DNA of 5,923 nt from Sphingobacteriaceae bacterium (GTDB lineage Bacteria; Bacteroidota; Bacteroidia; Sphingobacteriales; Sphingobacteriaceae): NCBI GenBank assembly GCA_021740025.1, contig JAIPAN010000081.1, positions 1 to 5,923 of the forward strand. Reading direction: 5' to 3'. Made by a program: the position numbers and the translations under genes. Below are positions 1 through 5,923 of the stretch, one piece after another; position 1 is the first letter of the stretch, and the number at the start of each line of letters is the position of its first letter. Below the pieces are notes generated by a model that did not search any database, was not told the origin of the DNA, and worked only from the letters and a program-made list of their open reading frames with translations.

Positions 1-713
1 CCGGTAATGATATCAATTTGACCCATTACGCCGTGGTGTTCGTGGGTGCCACGGCCAGTTTTACCTAAAAATCCTGAACAATGGCATTCATCAATCATGA
101 CCAAAGCTTGGTATTGTTCGGCCAAGGCGCAAATTTTATCTAATTGCGCAATGGTGCCATCCATAGAAAAAGCGCCATCGGTTACAATAATACGGTGGCG
201 TAGGTTTTGGGTAGCTTGTAATTGGGCTTCCAAATCGGCCATATCGTCGTGTTTGTAGCGGTAGCGTTGGGCTTTGCACAAACGTACGCCATCAATAATA
301 GAGGCGTGGTTTAATTCATCCGAAATAATGGCATCTTGTTCGTTAAACAAAGGTTCAAAAACACCCCCATTGGCATCAAAAGCAGCGGCGTATAAAATTG
401 TGTCTTCGGTGCCCAAAAAATCGGATAGTTTACGCTCCAATTCTTTGTGAATATCTTGCGTACCACATATAAAACGTACCGATGATAATCCGTAACCACG
501 GCTGTCGATAGCATCTTTTGCAGCGGCTATTACCTGAGGATGCGAACTAAGACCTAAATAATTATTCGCACAAAAGTTGAGTACTTGCTTATCGCCCTGC
601 ACCGAAATTTCGGCTCCTTGCGCCGACGTAATGATGCGCTCTTGTTTGTATAAACCAGCTTCTTTAATACTGCTCAGTTCTTGCTGTAAAACGGGTTGTA
701 GGGTTTTGTACAT
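1..713 (-). CDS. kbl: Glycine C-acetyltransferase (2-amino-3-ketobutyrate CoA ligase), N-terminal part, truncated by window edge
   Basis: PLP-dependent enzyme of the alpha-oxoamine synthase family. It interconverts 2-amino-3-ketobutyrate plus CoA with glycine plus acetyl-CoA, the second step of threonine breakdown after threonine dehydrogenase, in the cytoplasm. Reading the minus strand from ATG at 713-711 gives 237 open codons to the edge. Landmarks that match E. coli Kbl nearly residue for residue are ERIITSAQ (25-32), [10 protein letters not shown] (46-55), [10 protein letters not shown] (78-87), [15 protein letters not shown] (134-148, with the cofactor-stacking His136), TDGAFSMDG (178-186), DECH (208-211, Asp for the PLP ring nitrogen) and GRGTHE (220-225). 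The window ends at DIIT, just before the expected PLP-binding lysine, so that residue lies outside rather than being lost. The family is about 395-400 residues, so roughly 60% is present. The start is well fixed: an in-frame TAA lies three codons upstream. BioF and serine palmitoyltransferase are relatives, but the RFICGTQD and LNHASIIDG stretches favour Kbl. Confidence 0.95.
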   Translation of the reverse strand, partial: MYKTLQPVLQQELSSIKEAGLYKQERIITSAQGAEISVQGDKQVLNFCANNYLGLSSHPQVIAAAKDAIDSRGYGLSSVRFICGTQDIHKELERKLSDFLGTEDTILYAAAFDANGGVFEPLFNEQDAIISDELNHASIIDGVRLCKAQRYRYKHDDMADLEAQLQATQNLRHRIIVTDGAFSMDGTIAQLDKICALAEQYQALVMIDECHCSGFLGKTGRGTHEHHGVMGQIDIIT

Positions 714-846
714 GCCTTTTTATTTGAATCGTAAAATTAAGCAATTCGTGTTGAAATTGGTGGATGCAATTTTTATGTTTTTTAAACAGTTAGGTGGCGC
801 AACTCTTACCAGATAAATTGCATCTTTACAGTGTCGCCAAAGATTC
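714..846. other. Divergent intergenic region between kbl and the DUF5686 gene
   Basis: This 133-base AT-rich gap must hold the promoters of both kbl (leftward) and the outer-membrane protein gene (rightward). Neither strand carries an exact TAnnTTTG box. The nearest matches are TAATTTTA on the minus strand (739-732, one mismatch, about 18 bases from the kbl start) and CATCTTTA on the plus strand (821-828, two mismatches, about 18 bases from the ATG at 847). Neither has a convincing -33 TTTG partner at about 20 bases. No strong hairpin or operator-like inverted repeat was seen. Confidence 0.6.
821..828 (+). promoter_or_regulatory. Possible degenerate -7 promoter box for the DUF5686 gene
   Basis: CATCTTTA matches the Bacteroidota -7 consensus TAnnTTTG at six of eight positions counting the two free ones. 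It ends 18 bases before the start codon at 847, a distance similar to the exact boxes ahead of the genes at 3877 (32 bases) and 5594 (18 bases). No clear -33 element is visible, so this is a weak call based mainly on position. Confidence 0.25.
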
Positions 847-3303
847 ATGAAACTACATTGTCTATTCTTTTTTTTATTGCTAAGCCAAGTCCTATTTGGG
901 CAAACGGTGCTTTTAAGCGGCAAAGTAACCGATACCAAGGGGCAGCCCATTTCTTTTGCCAGTGTGTATGTAAAAGGAACAACCGTGGGTACTTCCGCCA
1001 ATTCGGAGGGTTTATATCAGTTACGTGTAAAACAGGGTAGTATAGAATTGATGGTGCGGGCTGTGGGCTATCAACAATTTAGCCAAGCCCTTTCGCTTGT
1101 GGCCGATACCAAACTCAATTTTACTTTACAGCCCGAAGCCTATCAATTAAGTGATGTGGTGATAAAGGCTAATGCGGAAGATCCCGCTTATGCCATCATT
1201 CGTCAAGCTATAAAAAACCGCAAGTCGCATTTAACCGAGGTTAAAGCCTATACAGCTGAAGTATACATTAAGGGGATGCAAAAATTATTGGCCGCTCCTA
1301 AAAAATTTATGGGTTTAAATATCGATGATTTGGGCAAGCAATTAGGCTTAGATTCTAACCGAAGAGGAATTATTTACCTATCTGAATCTGAATCGAAATT
1401 AAGCTACCAACAACCTAACCAATACCGCGAAGAAATGCTCTCTTCGAAGACTTCGGGCAATAATAGGGCCTTTAGTTTTAATCGTGCTACCGATTTAAAA
1501 GTTAATTTTTATGAGAATTATCAAAGTTGGGAAGGCTTGAGTTTACGCCCACTGGTATCGCCTATAGCTGATGATGCTTTTTTATATTATACCTATAAAT
1601 TTTTGGGTAATACCGTAGAAAATGGGGAAATGGTGAATAAAATTCAGGTAATACCCAAAAGGGCTTCCGATCCGGTATTTCGTGGTAACATCTATATTTT
1701 AGAAGATTCGTGGCGTATTTATAGTACTGACTTGTATTTGAGCAAAGATAATAACCTGAACTTTGTAGACACGTTGAAAATTAAGCAAGATTTTATTCCA
1801 ACCGGTGCCGATGGCTGGATGCCGGCTTCGGTAAAAATGGAGTTCAACGGAGGTTTTATGGGCTTTTCTTTTGGAGGATATTTTGTAGCTGTATTTAAAA
1901 ACTACCAATTAGAACCTGCTTTCGAAAAAAATAGTTTTAGAGAAGCCCTCCGAATAACGAGAGAAGTCAACAAAAAAGATTCTACGTATTGGGAACGATC
2001 GCGGCCCATACCCTTAACAGATGAGGAGACCACCGATTATTTAAAAAAAGAAACGTTGGCTGTTAAACGCGAATCGAAAGCGTATTTAGATTCTTTAGAT
2101 AGTAAGAGTAATATTTTTAAACCGATGCGTTTTTTAATAGGTTCTGGTTATACGCATAGCAATCGATTCAAAAAGCAATACTTACGTATCAATTCTTTAT
2201 TACGTTCTGCATTTTACAATACAGTGGAAGGGTTTGGTGTAAAATTTGGAGCGGTTTATGTAAAGCAGCTAGATAGTTTAAGTAATAAATCAGTGCGCTA
2301 TTCTGCCAATGTGCGTTATGGTTTTGCCAATCAATTAATCAATGCTCATGTCAGCGGTTCATTGCCGGTGGGTAATGGTATTTTCTCTTTTGCTTTAGGC
2401 TCCGATATAGAAGATTTAAATAAGAGAGGCTCGGTAACACCCTTGCAAAACAGCATTAGCTCTCTATTTTATGAGCGTAACGATTTAAAATTGTACCACA
2501 ACGCCTTTGCCCAATTGGGACTTAGTGGTCGTATTTTTGGCAACGTGCGTACTTCTGCTTCCCTTGAGTTCGCCAGTCGAAAAAGTTTGCTTAATACAAG
2601 CATTTACCGCATTTACGATTTCGATGATAGAACGTTTAGCTCAAATAACCCCTTAAATCCTTCGCAGGATGTGCCGCTTTTCCCGAACAACCAATCTGTT
2701 AAATTGGAACTTCGGGCCAGTTATAATTTTAGTAACAAATATGTAACCTATCCAACGGGTAAATATTATCAAGCTTCCAAGTACCCCACTTTGGGCTTAA
2801 ACTATGTTCGTGGAATTAATGGATTTCTTTCTTCTGATGTTCGCTACGATGTGTTAAGTTTTGATTTAACCAAATCAGATATTTCGATGGGGTTTTATGG
2901 TAAATCATCTTTTTATGTTGCTGCCGGTAAATACCTGAATCATTCTTCGGTCTTTTTCCCAGATTACCAACATTTTAGAGGCAATTTGCGAACAGCTTTT
3001 CAGGCACAGCCCAACAGTTTTTTGTTCTTAGATTATTATACACATAGTACAGCCGGGCAATTTGTGGAAGCGCATGTTTCTCATAATTTCTCCGGATTTA
3101 TCTTCAACAAAATTCCGCTCATTCGTAAACTTAAATTCCAAGAATTGCTAGGGTTCAATTATTTAAAAACACCCAATTTAAGTCATTATAATGAATGGTA
3201 TGTTGGTGTACAATGGCTAAATTTTAAGGTATTCTACGGTCAAGCAAACGATTTAGGCCTTGCTAAAAACAAAGGCATTCGCATTGCCATTGGCCTGAAT
3301 TAA
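847..3303 (+). CDS. DUF5686 family outer-membrane protein with N-terminal carboxypeptidase-like regulatory domain
   Basis: 818 residues, function unknown. A signal peptide covers about residues 1-18 (MKLHC, then a Phe/Leu-rich core, probable cut near FG|QT). Residues about 23-97 form a carboxypeptidase-regulatory-like beta-sandwich: GKVTDTKGQPISFASVYVKG (25-44), then GTSANSEGLYQL (48-59) and the VGYQ hallmark (73-76). A short linker (LSDVVIKA, 101-108) leads to EDPAYAIIRQAIKNR (111-125), which resembles the conserved start of DUF5686. The rest, especially from about 430 on, alternates polar and aromatic residues as in a beta-barrel (for example SFYVAAGKYLNHSSVFF, 688-704) and ends in a strand-like GIRIAIGLN. 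No TonB-dependent receptor plug domain is evident, so I do not call it a TonB receptor. The frame is intact and the ATG sits directly before the signal peptide. It is followed after 46 bases by a small membrane-protein gene on the same strand. Family assignment comes from recalled family features; a role in surface structure or envelope transport would be guesswork. Confidence 0.85.
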   Translation: MKLHCLFFFLLLSQVLFGQTVLLSGKVTDTKGQPISFASVYVKGTTVGTSANSEGLYQLRVKQGSIELMVRAVGYQQFSQALSLVADTKLNFTLQPEAYQLSDVVIKANAEDPAYAIIRQAIKNRKSHLTEVKAYTAEVYIKGMQKLLAAPKKFMGLNIDDLGKQLGLDSNRRGIIYLSESESKLSYQQPNQYREEMLSSKTSGNNRAFSFNRATDLKVNFYENYQSWEGLSLRPLVSPIADDAFLYYTYKFLGNTVENGEMVNKIQVIPKRASDPVFRGNIYILEDSWRIYSTDLYLSKDNNLNFVDTLKIKQDFIPTGADGWMPASVKMEFNGGFMGFSFGGYFVAVFKNYQLEPAFEKNSFREALRITREVNKKDSTYWERSRPIPLTDEETTDYLKKETLAVKRESKAYLDSLDSKSNIFKPMRFLIGSGYTHSNRFKKQYLRINSLLRSAFYNTVEGFGVKFGAVYVKQLDSLSNKSVRYSANVRYGFANQLINAHVSGSLPVGNGIFSFALGSDIEDLNKRGSVTPLQNSISSLFYERNDLKLYHNAFAQLGLSGRIFGNVRTSASLEFASRKSLLNTSIYRIYDFDDRTFSSNNPLNPSQDVPLFPNNQSVKLELRASYNFSNKYVTYPTGKYYQASKYPTLGLNYVRGINGFLSSDVRYDVLSFDLTKSDISMGFYGKSSFYVAAGKYLNHSSVFFPDYQHFRGNLRTAFQAQPNSFLFLDYYTHSTAGQFVEAHVSHNFSGFIFNKIPLIRKLKFQELLGFNYLKTPNLSHYNEWYVGVQWLNFKVFYGQANDLGLAKNKGIRIAIGLN

Positions 3304-3349
3304 TTTTTTATTATCCCCAATAAATTTCTTTTGAATGCGTTAAAAGGGT

Positions 3350-3817
3350 ATGAAATTTTTGTACCGTTTTTTACTTTCTTTATTCTTTTTGGTATGGGTG
3401 GGAGGTATGTATTTGGTATTTACCACCACCCAAGATATAAATCGTGCTGCAAAAATGACCGTTTGGTTAGCGCAATATGTAGCTAACCCGTATTTTATTG
3501 TATTGTTTGTAGGTGGCTTGGCAGCTATAATGGTTATTTTTTGGTTACCCATCTGGTTAAAAGCCTATCGCCAAAAACGTTTGCATAAGCGCTTGAAAAA
3601 GGAAGGAGTTTGGGCTTCTGTACCCATAATTCACATTGCGGACACTCGACTTACAGTGAATAAAAATCCGCGAATAGCTATTAGTGTACGTATATTAAAT
3701 AAAATGGCAACTTTTGAACTTACGGTTTCTAGAGTGCAAATCCCTCGAGTGGGCGCTTTAATAGCTATATTTTATGATCCCAAAGATCCTACACTTGTAG
3801 TTCCAGCTGAATACTAG
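3350..3817 (+). CDS. Small two-helix membrane protein with C-terminal beta domain, function unknown
   Basis: 155 residues. Two hydrophobic helices are visible, at about 5-24 (FLLSLFFLVWVGG core) and 48-70 (YFIVLFVGGLAAIMVIFWLP core), followed by a strongly basic stretch (KAYRQKRLHKRLKK, 71-84) that by the positive-inside rule should be cytoplasmic. Residues about 87-153 read as a small beta-rich domain: GVWASVPIIHIADTRLTVN, then NPRIAISVRI, a VSRVQIPRVGALI stretch and the ending FYDPKDPTLVV. The pattern 'modulated property, short linear term, pitch to YDP.DP..V' resembles the soluble part of DUF3592-like membrane proteins, but this is a shape resemblance and not a firm family call. The gene lies 46 bases after the DUF5686 gene with no terminator-like hairpin between them, so read-through transcription is plausible. 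A separate weak box (TTCTTTTG, 3326-3333, one mismatch to TAnnTTTG) could also serve it. Confidence 0.8.
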   Translation: MKFLYRFLLSLFFLVWVGGMYLVFTTTQDINRAAKMTVWLAQYVANPYFIVLFVGGLAAIMVIFWLPIWLKAYRQKRLHKRLKKEGVWASVPIIHIADTRLTVNKNPRIAISVRILNKMATFELTVSRVQIPRVGALIAIFYDPKDPTLVVPAEY

Positions 3818-3836
3818 CTTTTTCATGGGCAATTCC

Positions 3837-3844
3837 TATCTTTG
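3837..3844 (+). promoter_or_regulatory. -7 promoter box ahead of trhO
   Basis: TATCTTTG is an exact match to the Bacteroidota housekeeping sigma -7 consensus TAnnTTTG. It lies in the 59-base gap between the small membrane-protein gene and trhO, 32 bases before the ATG at 3877, which predicts a leader of roughly 25 bases. The region about 20 bases upstream lacks a clear TTTG -33 element. Within the predicted leader a very short stem GCTG/CAGC (3858-3861 with 3866-3869) can form, but it is too small to call regulatory. Confidence 0.6.
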
Positions 3845-3876
3845 TAATTCATTTAACGCTGTTTGCAGCAGCATCA

Positions 3877-4845
3877 ATGATTATGAAAAATTACCAAACC
3901 TTACTATACTATTGCTATAGTCCTATAGCAGAAGCCGAACAATTTGCGGCCGATCATTTAAAATTTTGTCAATCGTTAAACCTTGTAGGCCGAATTATTG
4001 TGGCCGATGAAGGATTGAATGGAACAGTATCTGGTACGCCGGAAGCTTGTAAAATCTACATGGATGCAGTGCACGCCGACCCTCGGTTTGCTAAAACCGA
4101 GTTCAAAATTGATGCCGTAGACGAGCCTTCATTTATTAAAATGCACTGCCGTTACAAATCGGAAATTGTGCATTCGGGCTTGCGAAACCCCAAAATTATT
4201 GATCCAACTAAACAAACGGGTAAGCATTTAGAGCCTGCCGATTTTTTGGCAATGAAAGATGAAGAAGATGTGGTGATTTTAGATGTGCGTTCTAATTACG
4301 AACACAATGTGGGTCGTTTTAAAAATGCCATTACTTTAGATATTGAAAATTTTAGGGAGTTCCCCGAAAAGATAAACGAGCTGGCACAATACAAAGACAA
4401 AAAAATACTAACCTATTGCACCGGTGGCATTAAATGCGAAAAAGCATCCGCATTGTTATTACACGAAGGTTTTAAAGATGTTTACCAATTGCATGGCGGT
4501 ATTATTAAATACGGTAAAGAAGCCGGTGGTAAAGATTTTGAAGGTAAATGTTACGTATTTGATAATCGGGTTGCGGTGGATGTAAATTCGGAAAACCCTG
4601 TTGTAATTTCCACCTGTTTTAACTGCGGTACCACTACGGCTAAAATGATTAATTGCGCCAACCCAGAGTGTAACGAACACTTTACCCAATGTGATGCTTG
4701 CGGAGATGCCTTGCAAGGGTGCTGCTGCGAAACTTGTATGCAACACCCACGCAAACGAGCATACGACGGTACAGGCTATTATGTAAAAGTACCTCAGCCT
4801 ATAAATAGCAGTAAAAAAGGTTTAAATACTGTAGCAAATGACTAA
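3877..4845 (+). CDS. trhO: tRNA uridine(34) hydroxylase, rhodanese-type (TrhO/YceA, UPF0176 family)
   Basis: 322 residues. TrhO hydroxylates U34 in the anticodon of certain tRNAs to 5-hydroxyuridine in an oxygen-dependent reaction, in the cytoplasm. The N-terminal part (about 1-100) has the YceA-type ferredoxin-like fold signature, including GRIIVADEGLNGTVSGTP (38-55). A rhodanese domain follows (about 115-215): VVILDVRSNYEHNVGRF, then the active-site loop CTGGIKCEKAS with Cys181 and Cys187, and LHGGIIKYGKE. The C-terminal tail is rich in cysteine: CFNC (247-250), CANPEC, QCDAC and CCCETC (282-287). The E. coli homologue has a similar Cys-rich tail, so this is a family trait and may bind a metal. 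The length is near the family norm (E. coli about 350). The chosen ATG is followed at codon 3 by a second ATG that could equally be used. The stop overlaps the start of the CrtW-like gene by 8 bases, so the two are probably co-translated. Confidence 0.93.
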   Translation: MIMKNYQTLLYYCYSPIAEAEQFAADHLKFCQSLNLVGRIIVADEGLNGTVSGTPEACKIYMDAVHADPRFAKTEFKIDAVDEPSFIKMHCRYKSEIVHSGLRNPKIIDPTKQTGKHLEPADFLAMKDEEDVVILDVRSNYEHNVGRFKNAITLDIENFREFPEKINELAQYKDKKILTYCTGGIKCEKASALLLHEGFKDVYQLHGGIIKYGKEAGGKDFEGKCYVFDNRVAVDVNSENPVVISTCFNCGTTTAKMINCANPECNEHFTQCDACGDALQGCCCETCMQHPRKRAYDGTGYYVKVPQPINSSKKGLNTVAND

Positions 4846-5509
4846 GTCTGTCTCTAATTGGGGAGTAGTGATAGCCTTGCTGGTAATAGCCTCTTGGGCT
4901 TTAAGTCTTTGTAATTTACTCGTTTTCACCATTACTTGGTCCAATCCTTGGGTGTATGTGTTGGTGCTCTTGCAAATGCATTTGTACACAGGCCTTTTTA
5001 TTACCGCCCACGATTCCATGCACGGTACCGTATCATCAAACAGGCAATTAAACAATTTTATTGGTGGATTATGCACCCTTTTATATGCACTTTTTCCCTT
5101 ATCGGCATTGTATCAAAAGCACCACGAACATCATCGGCATGTGCATACAGATAAAGACCCAGATTACCATCATGGGAATTTCTTTTCTTGGTATTTTAAC
5201 TTTGTGAAAACTTATGTTAGGTGGTGGCAAATTTTAATTTTAGCCATTTTGTTTAACATACTTAAAATTTGGTTTTCAGAAAGTAATTTAATCTTATTTT
5301 GGGTAGTTCCATCGGCACTAAGCACCTTACAACTGTTCTTTTTTGGAACCTGGATGCCTCATCATGGAGAGCATGAAAACAATCATCAATCAGCAACACT
5401 AAAAAAGAATCATTTTTTAGCATTTATAACTTGCTATTTTTTTGGCTACCACTATGAACACCACGATTCGCCGGGAACACCTTGGTGGCGGCTTTGGCAA
5501 TTAAAATAA
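4838..5509 (+). CDS. CrtW-like membrane fatty acid desaturase superfamily protein, probable beta-carotene ketolase
   Basis: 223 residues, an integral membrane di-iron oxygenase. The histidine boxes are all present: HDSMH (58-62), HHEHHRHVH followed by TDKDPDYH (95-111), MPHHGEH (173-179) and GYHYEHHDSP with PWWRL (204-219). The order FITAHDSMHG, TDKDPDYH, FFGTWMPH, YHYEHH..P..PWW and the short total length match CrtW carotenoid 4-ketolases better than typical acyl-lipid desaturases, which are usually longer. Hydrophobic helices lie at about 9-30, 37-56, 73-90, 130-147 and 150-171. CrtW enzymes add a keto group at C4 of beta-ionone rings, giving for example echinenone or canthaxanthin. No other carotenoid gene is in the window, so the substrate is inferred; a fatty-acid or other lipid substrate is possible. 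The ATG overlaps the end of trhO by 8 bases and leads directly into the first helix as in the family, which supports both this start and translational coupling. Confidence 0.82.
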   Translation: MTKSVSNWGVVIALLVIASWALSLCNLLVFTITWSNPWVYVLVLLQMHLYTGLFITAHDSMHGTVSSNRQLNNFIGGLCTLLYALFPLSALYQKHHEHHRHVHTDKDPDYHHGNFFSWYFNFVKTYVRWWQILILAILFNILKIWFSESNLILFWVVPSALSTLQLFFFGTWMPHHGEHENNHQSATLKKNHFLAFITCYFFGYHYEHHDSPGTPWWRLWQLK

Positions 5510-5567
5510 ATGCGTAATTAGTATGTCATAAAATAGGATAGATGAACATAGATTCATTTCCTGCCGA

Positions 5568-5575
5568 TACCTTTG
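5568..5575 (+). promoter_or_regulatory. -7 promoter box ahead of the TonB-receptor-like gene
   Basis: TACCTTTG is an exact TAnnTTTG match, 18 bases before the ATG at 5594, predicting a leader of only about a dozen bases. It lies in the 84-base gap after the CrtW-like gene. No clear -33 TTTG is seen at the usual spacing. The same gap holds a weak 5-bp inverted repeat, ATGAA/TTCAT (5542-5546 with 5553-5557), without a following T-run, so it is not called a terminator. The box suggests this gene is transcribed separately from trhO. Confidence 0.6.
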
Positions 5576-5593
5576 CCCCAAATACAAACAATT

Positions 5594-5923
5594 ATGAAAC
5601 GTTTTATATTTTTTGCTTTTTTATTGCTGCAGTGTAATGTTCTTTGGGCACAGCGCAACGAAATAAATGCCGGAATAATTAAAGGATTTGTTAAGGATGC
5701 CTTAACTAACCAAGCCTTGACAGGAGTATCGATCAGTATACAAGGCATTGCTGGCGGAACAAGTACCGATAGTGCAGGAGTATATGTTTTCAAAAACCTT
5801 AAACCTGGATTTTACAATATAACATTCAGTTTTGTGGGTTATCAGAAAAAAATTCAATACGATATTTCAGTTACCAATGCCAAGCCCACCTTTTTAGACC
5901 TCAGTTTAGATATAGAAGCATCA
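5594..5923 (+). CDS. Secreted protein with carboxypeptidase-like regulatory domain, probable TonB-dependent receptor, N-terminal fragment
   Basis: The first 110 codons are open to the right edge; the remainder is outside the window. Residues 1-19 are a signal peptide (MKRF, a Phe/Leu-rich core, cut probably at LWA|Q). A cysteine at position 14 lies inside the hydrophobic core, and a lipoprotein cut there is less likely because the LWA|Q site fits better. Residues about 27-107 form a carboxypeptidase-regulatory-like domain: GIIKGFVKDALTNQALTGVS (27-46), GGTSTDSAGVYVFKNLKPG (54-72), the FSFVGYQKK hallmark (78-86) and a final strand LDLSLDIEA. In Bacteroidota this domain most often precedes the plug and barrel of a TonB-dependent receptor, which imports large or scarce substrates across the outer membrane. 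It also precedes DUF5686-type barrels such as the one at 847, and the visible part cannot separate these. The ATG is the natural start: a promoter box lies just upstream and the signal peptide begins at once. Confidence 0.8.
   Translation, partial: MKRFIFFAFLLLQCNVLWAQRNEINAGIIKGFVKDALTNQALTGVSISIQGIAGGTSTDSAGVYVFKNLKPGFYNITFSFVGYQKKIQYDISVTNAKPTFLDLSLDIEAS

Noticed and set aside
46..258. Plus-strand open frame of 70 codons inside the kbl region
   Set aside because: It lies antisense to kbl, whose minus-strand reading matches the family closely throughout; the plus-strand peptide has no recognisable features.
311..514. Minus-strand open frame of 67 codons
   Set aside because: It is in another frame of the same strand as kbl and overlaps conserved kbl sequence, so it is a shadow.
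844..851. Palindrome TTCATGAA at the start codon of the DUF5686 gene
   Set aside because: An 8-base palindrome in AT-rich DNA is expected by chance and half of it is coding.
720..1001. Minus-strand open frame of 93 codons spanning the divergent gap and the start of the DUF5686 gene
   Set aside because: It runs antisense over the signal peptide and regulatory domain of the outer-membrane protein and has no family-like sequence.
4459..4746. Minus-strand open frames of 95 and 67 codons inside trhO
   Set aside because: They are antisense to the conserved rhodanese and Cys-rich parts of trhO.
4822..5076. Minus-strand open frame of 84 codons across the trhO/CrtW-like junction
   Set aside because: It is antisense to two genes with clear family motifs; the peptide shows no motif of its own.
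5542..5557. Inverted repeat ATGAA/TTCAT after the CrtW-like gene
   Set aside because: The stem is only 5 bp and AT-rich, with a 6-base loop and no strong T-run, so it does not support a terminator or operator.
847..5923. Possible duplication linking the two carboxypeptidase-regulatory-domain proteins
   Set aside because: The domains share only the general family pattern (G-V-D, S-G-Y, VGYQ); there is no extended DNA or protein identity to suggest a recent duplication.

Overview
The window comes from a member of the Bacteroidota. The signs are AT-rich coding sequence, no clear Shine-Dalgarno sites ahead of starts, two exact copies of the TAnnTTTG -7 promoter box typical of this phylum, and two secreted proteins carrying the carboxypeptidase-regulatory-like N-terminal domain common in Bacteroidota outer-membrane proteins. 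The genus cannot be fixed from the sequence alone.

Layout. Bases 1-713 (minus strand) hold the N-terminal 237 codons of kbl, glycine C-acetyltransferase (2-amino-3-ketobutyrate CoA ligase); the rest runs off the left edge. A 133-base divergent intergenic region follows. On the plus strand come an 818-residue DUF5686-type outer-membrane protein (847-3303), a 155-residue two-helix membrane protein of unknown function (3350-3817), trhO for a rhodanese-type tRNA U34 hydroxylase (3877-4845), a CrtW-like membrane di-iron oxygenase overlapping trhO by 8 bases (4838-5509), and the first 110 codons of another secreted protein with a carboxypeptidase-like regulatory domain, probably a TonB-dependent receptor (5594 to the right edge).

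How the genes relate. The only strong linkage is trhO with the CrtW-like gene: the overlapping stop and start, and a single good promoter box ahead of trhO, suggest a two-gene operon. Both products belong to families that use molecular oxygen, but a functional link is inference. kbl (threonine/glycine metabolism) is divergently oriented and looks unrelated to its neighbours. The last gene has its own exact -7 box.

No RNA genes, insertion sequences, CRISPR arrays or integration sites were seen. This looks like an ordinary chromosomal region. The points most worth a second look are the trhO/CrtW-like coupling, the true substrate of the CrtW-like enzyme, and the uncharacterised DUF5686 and small membrane proteins.
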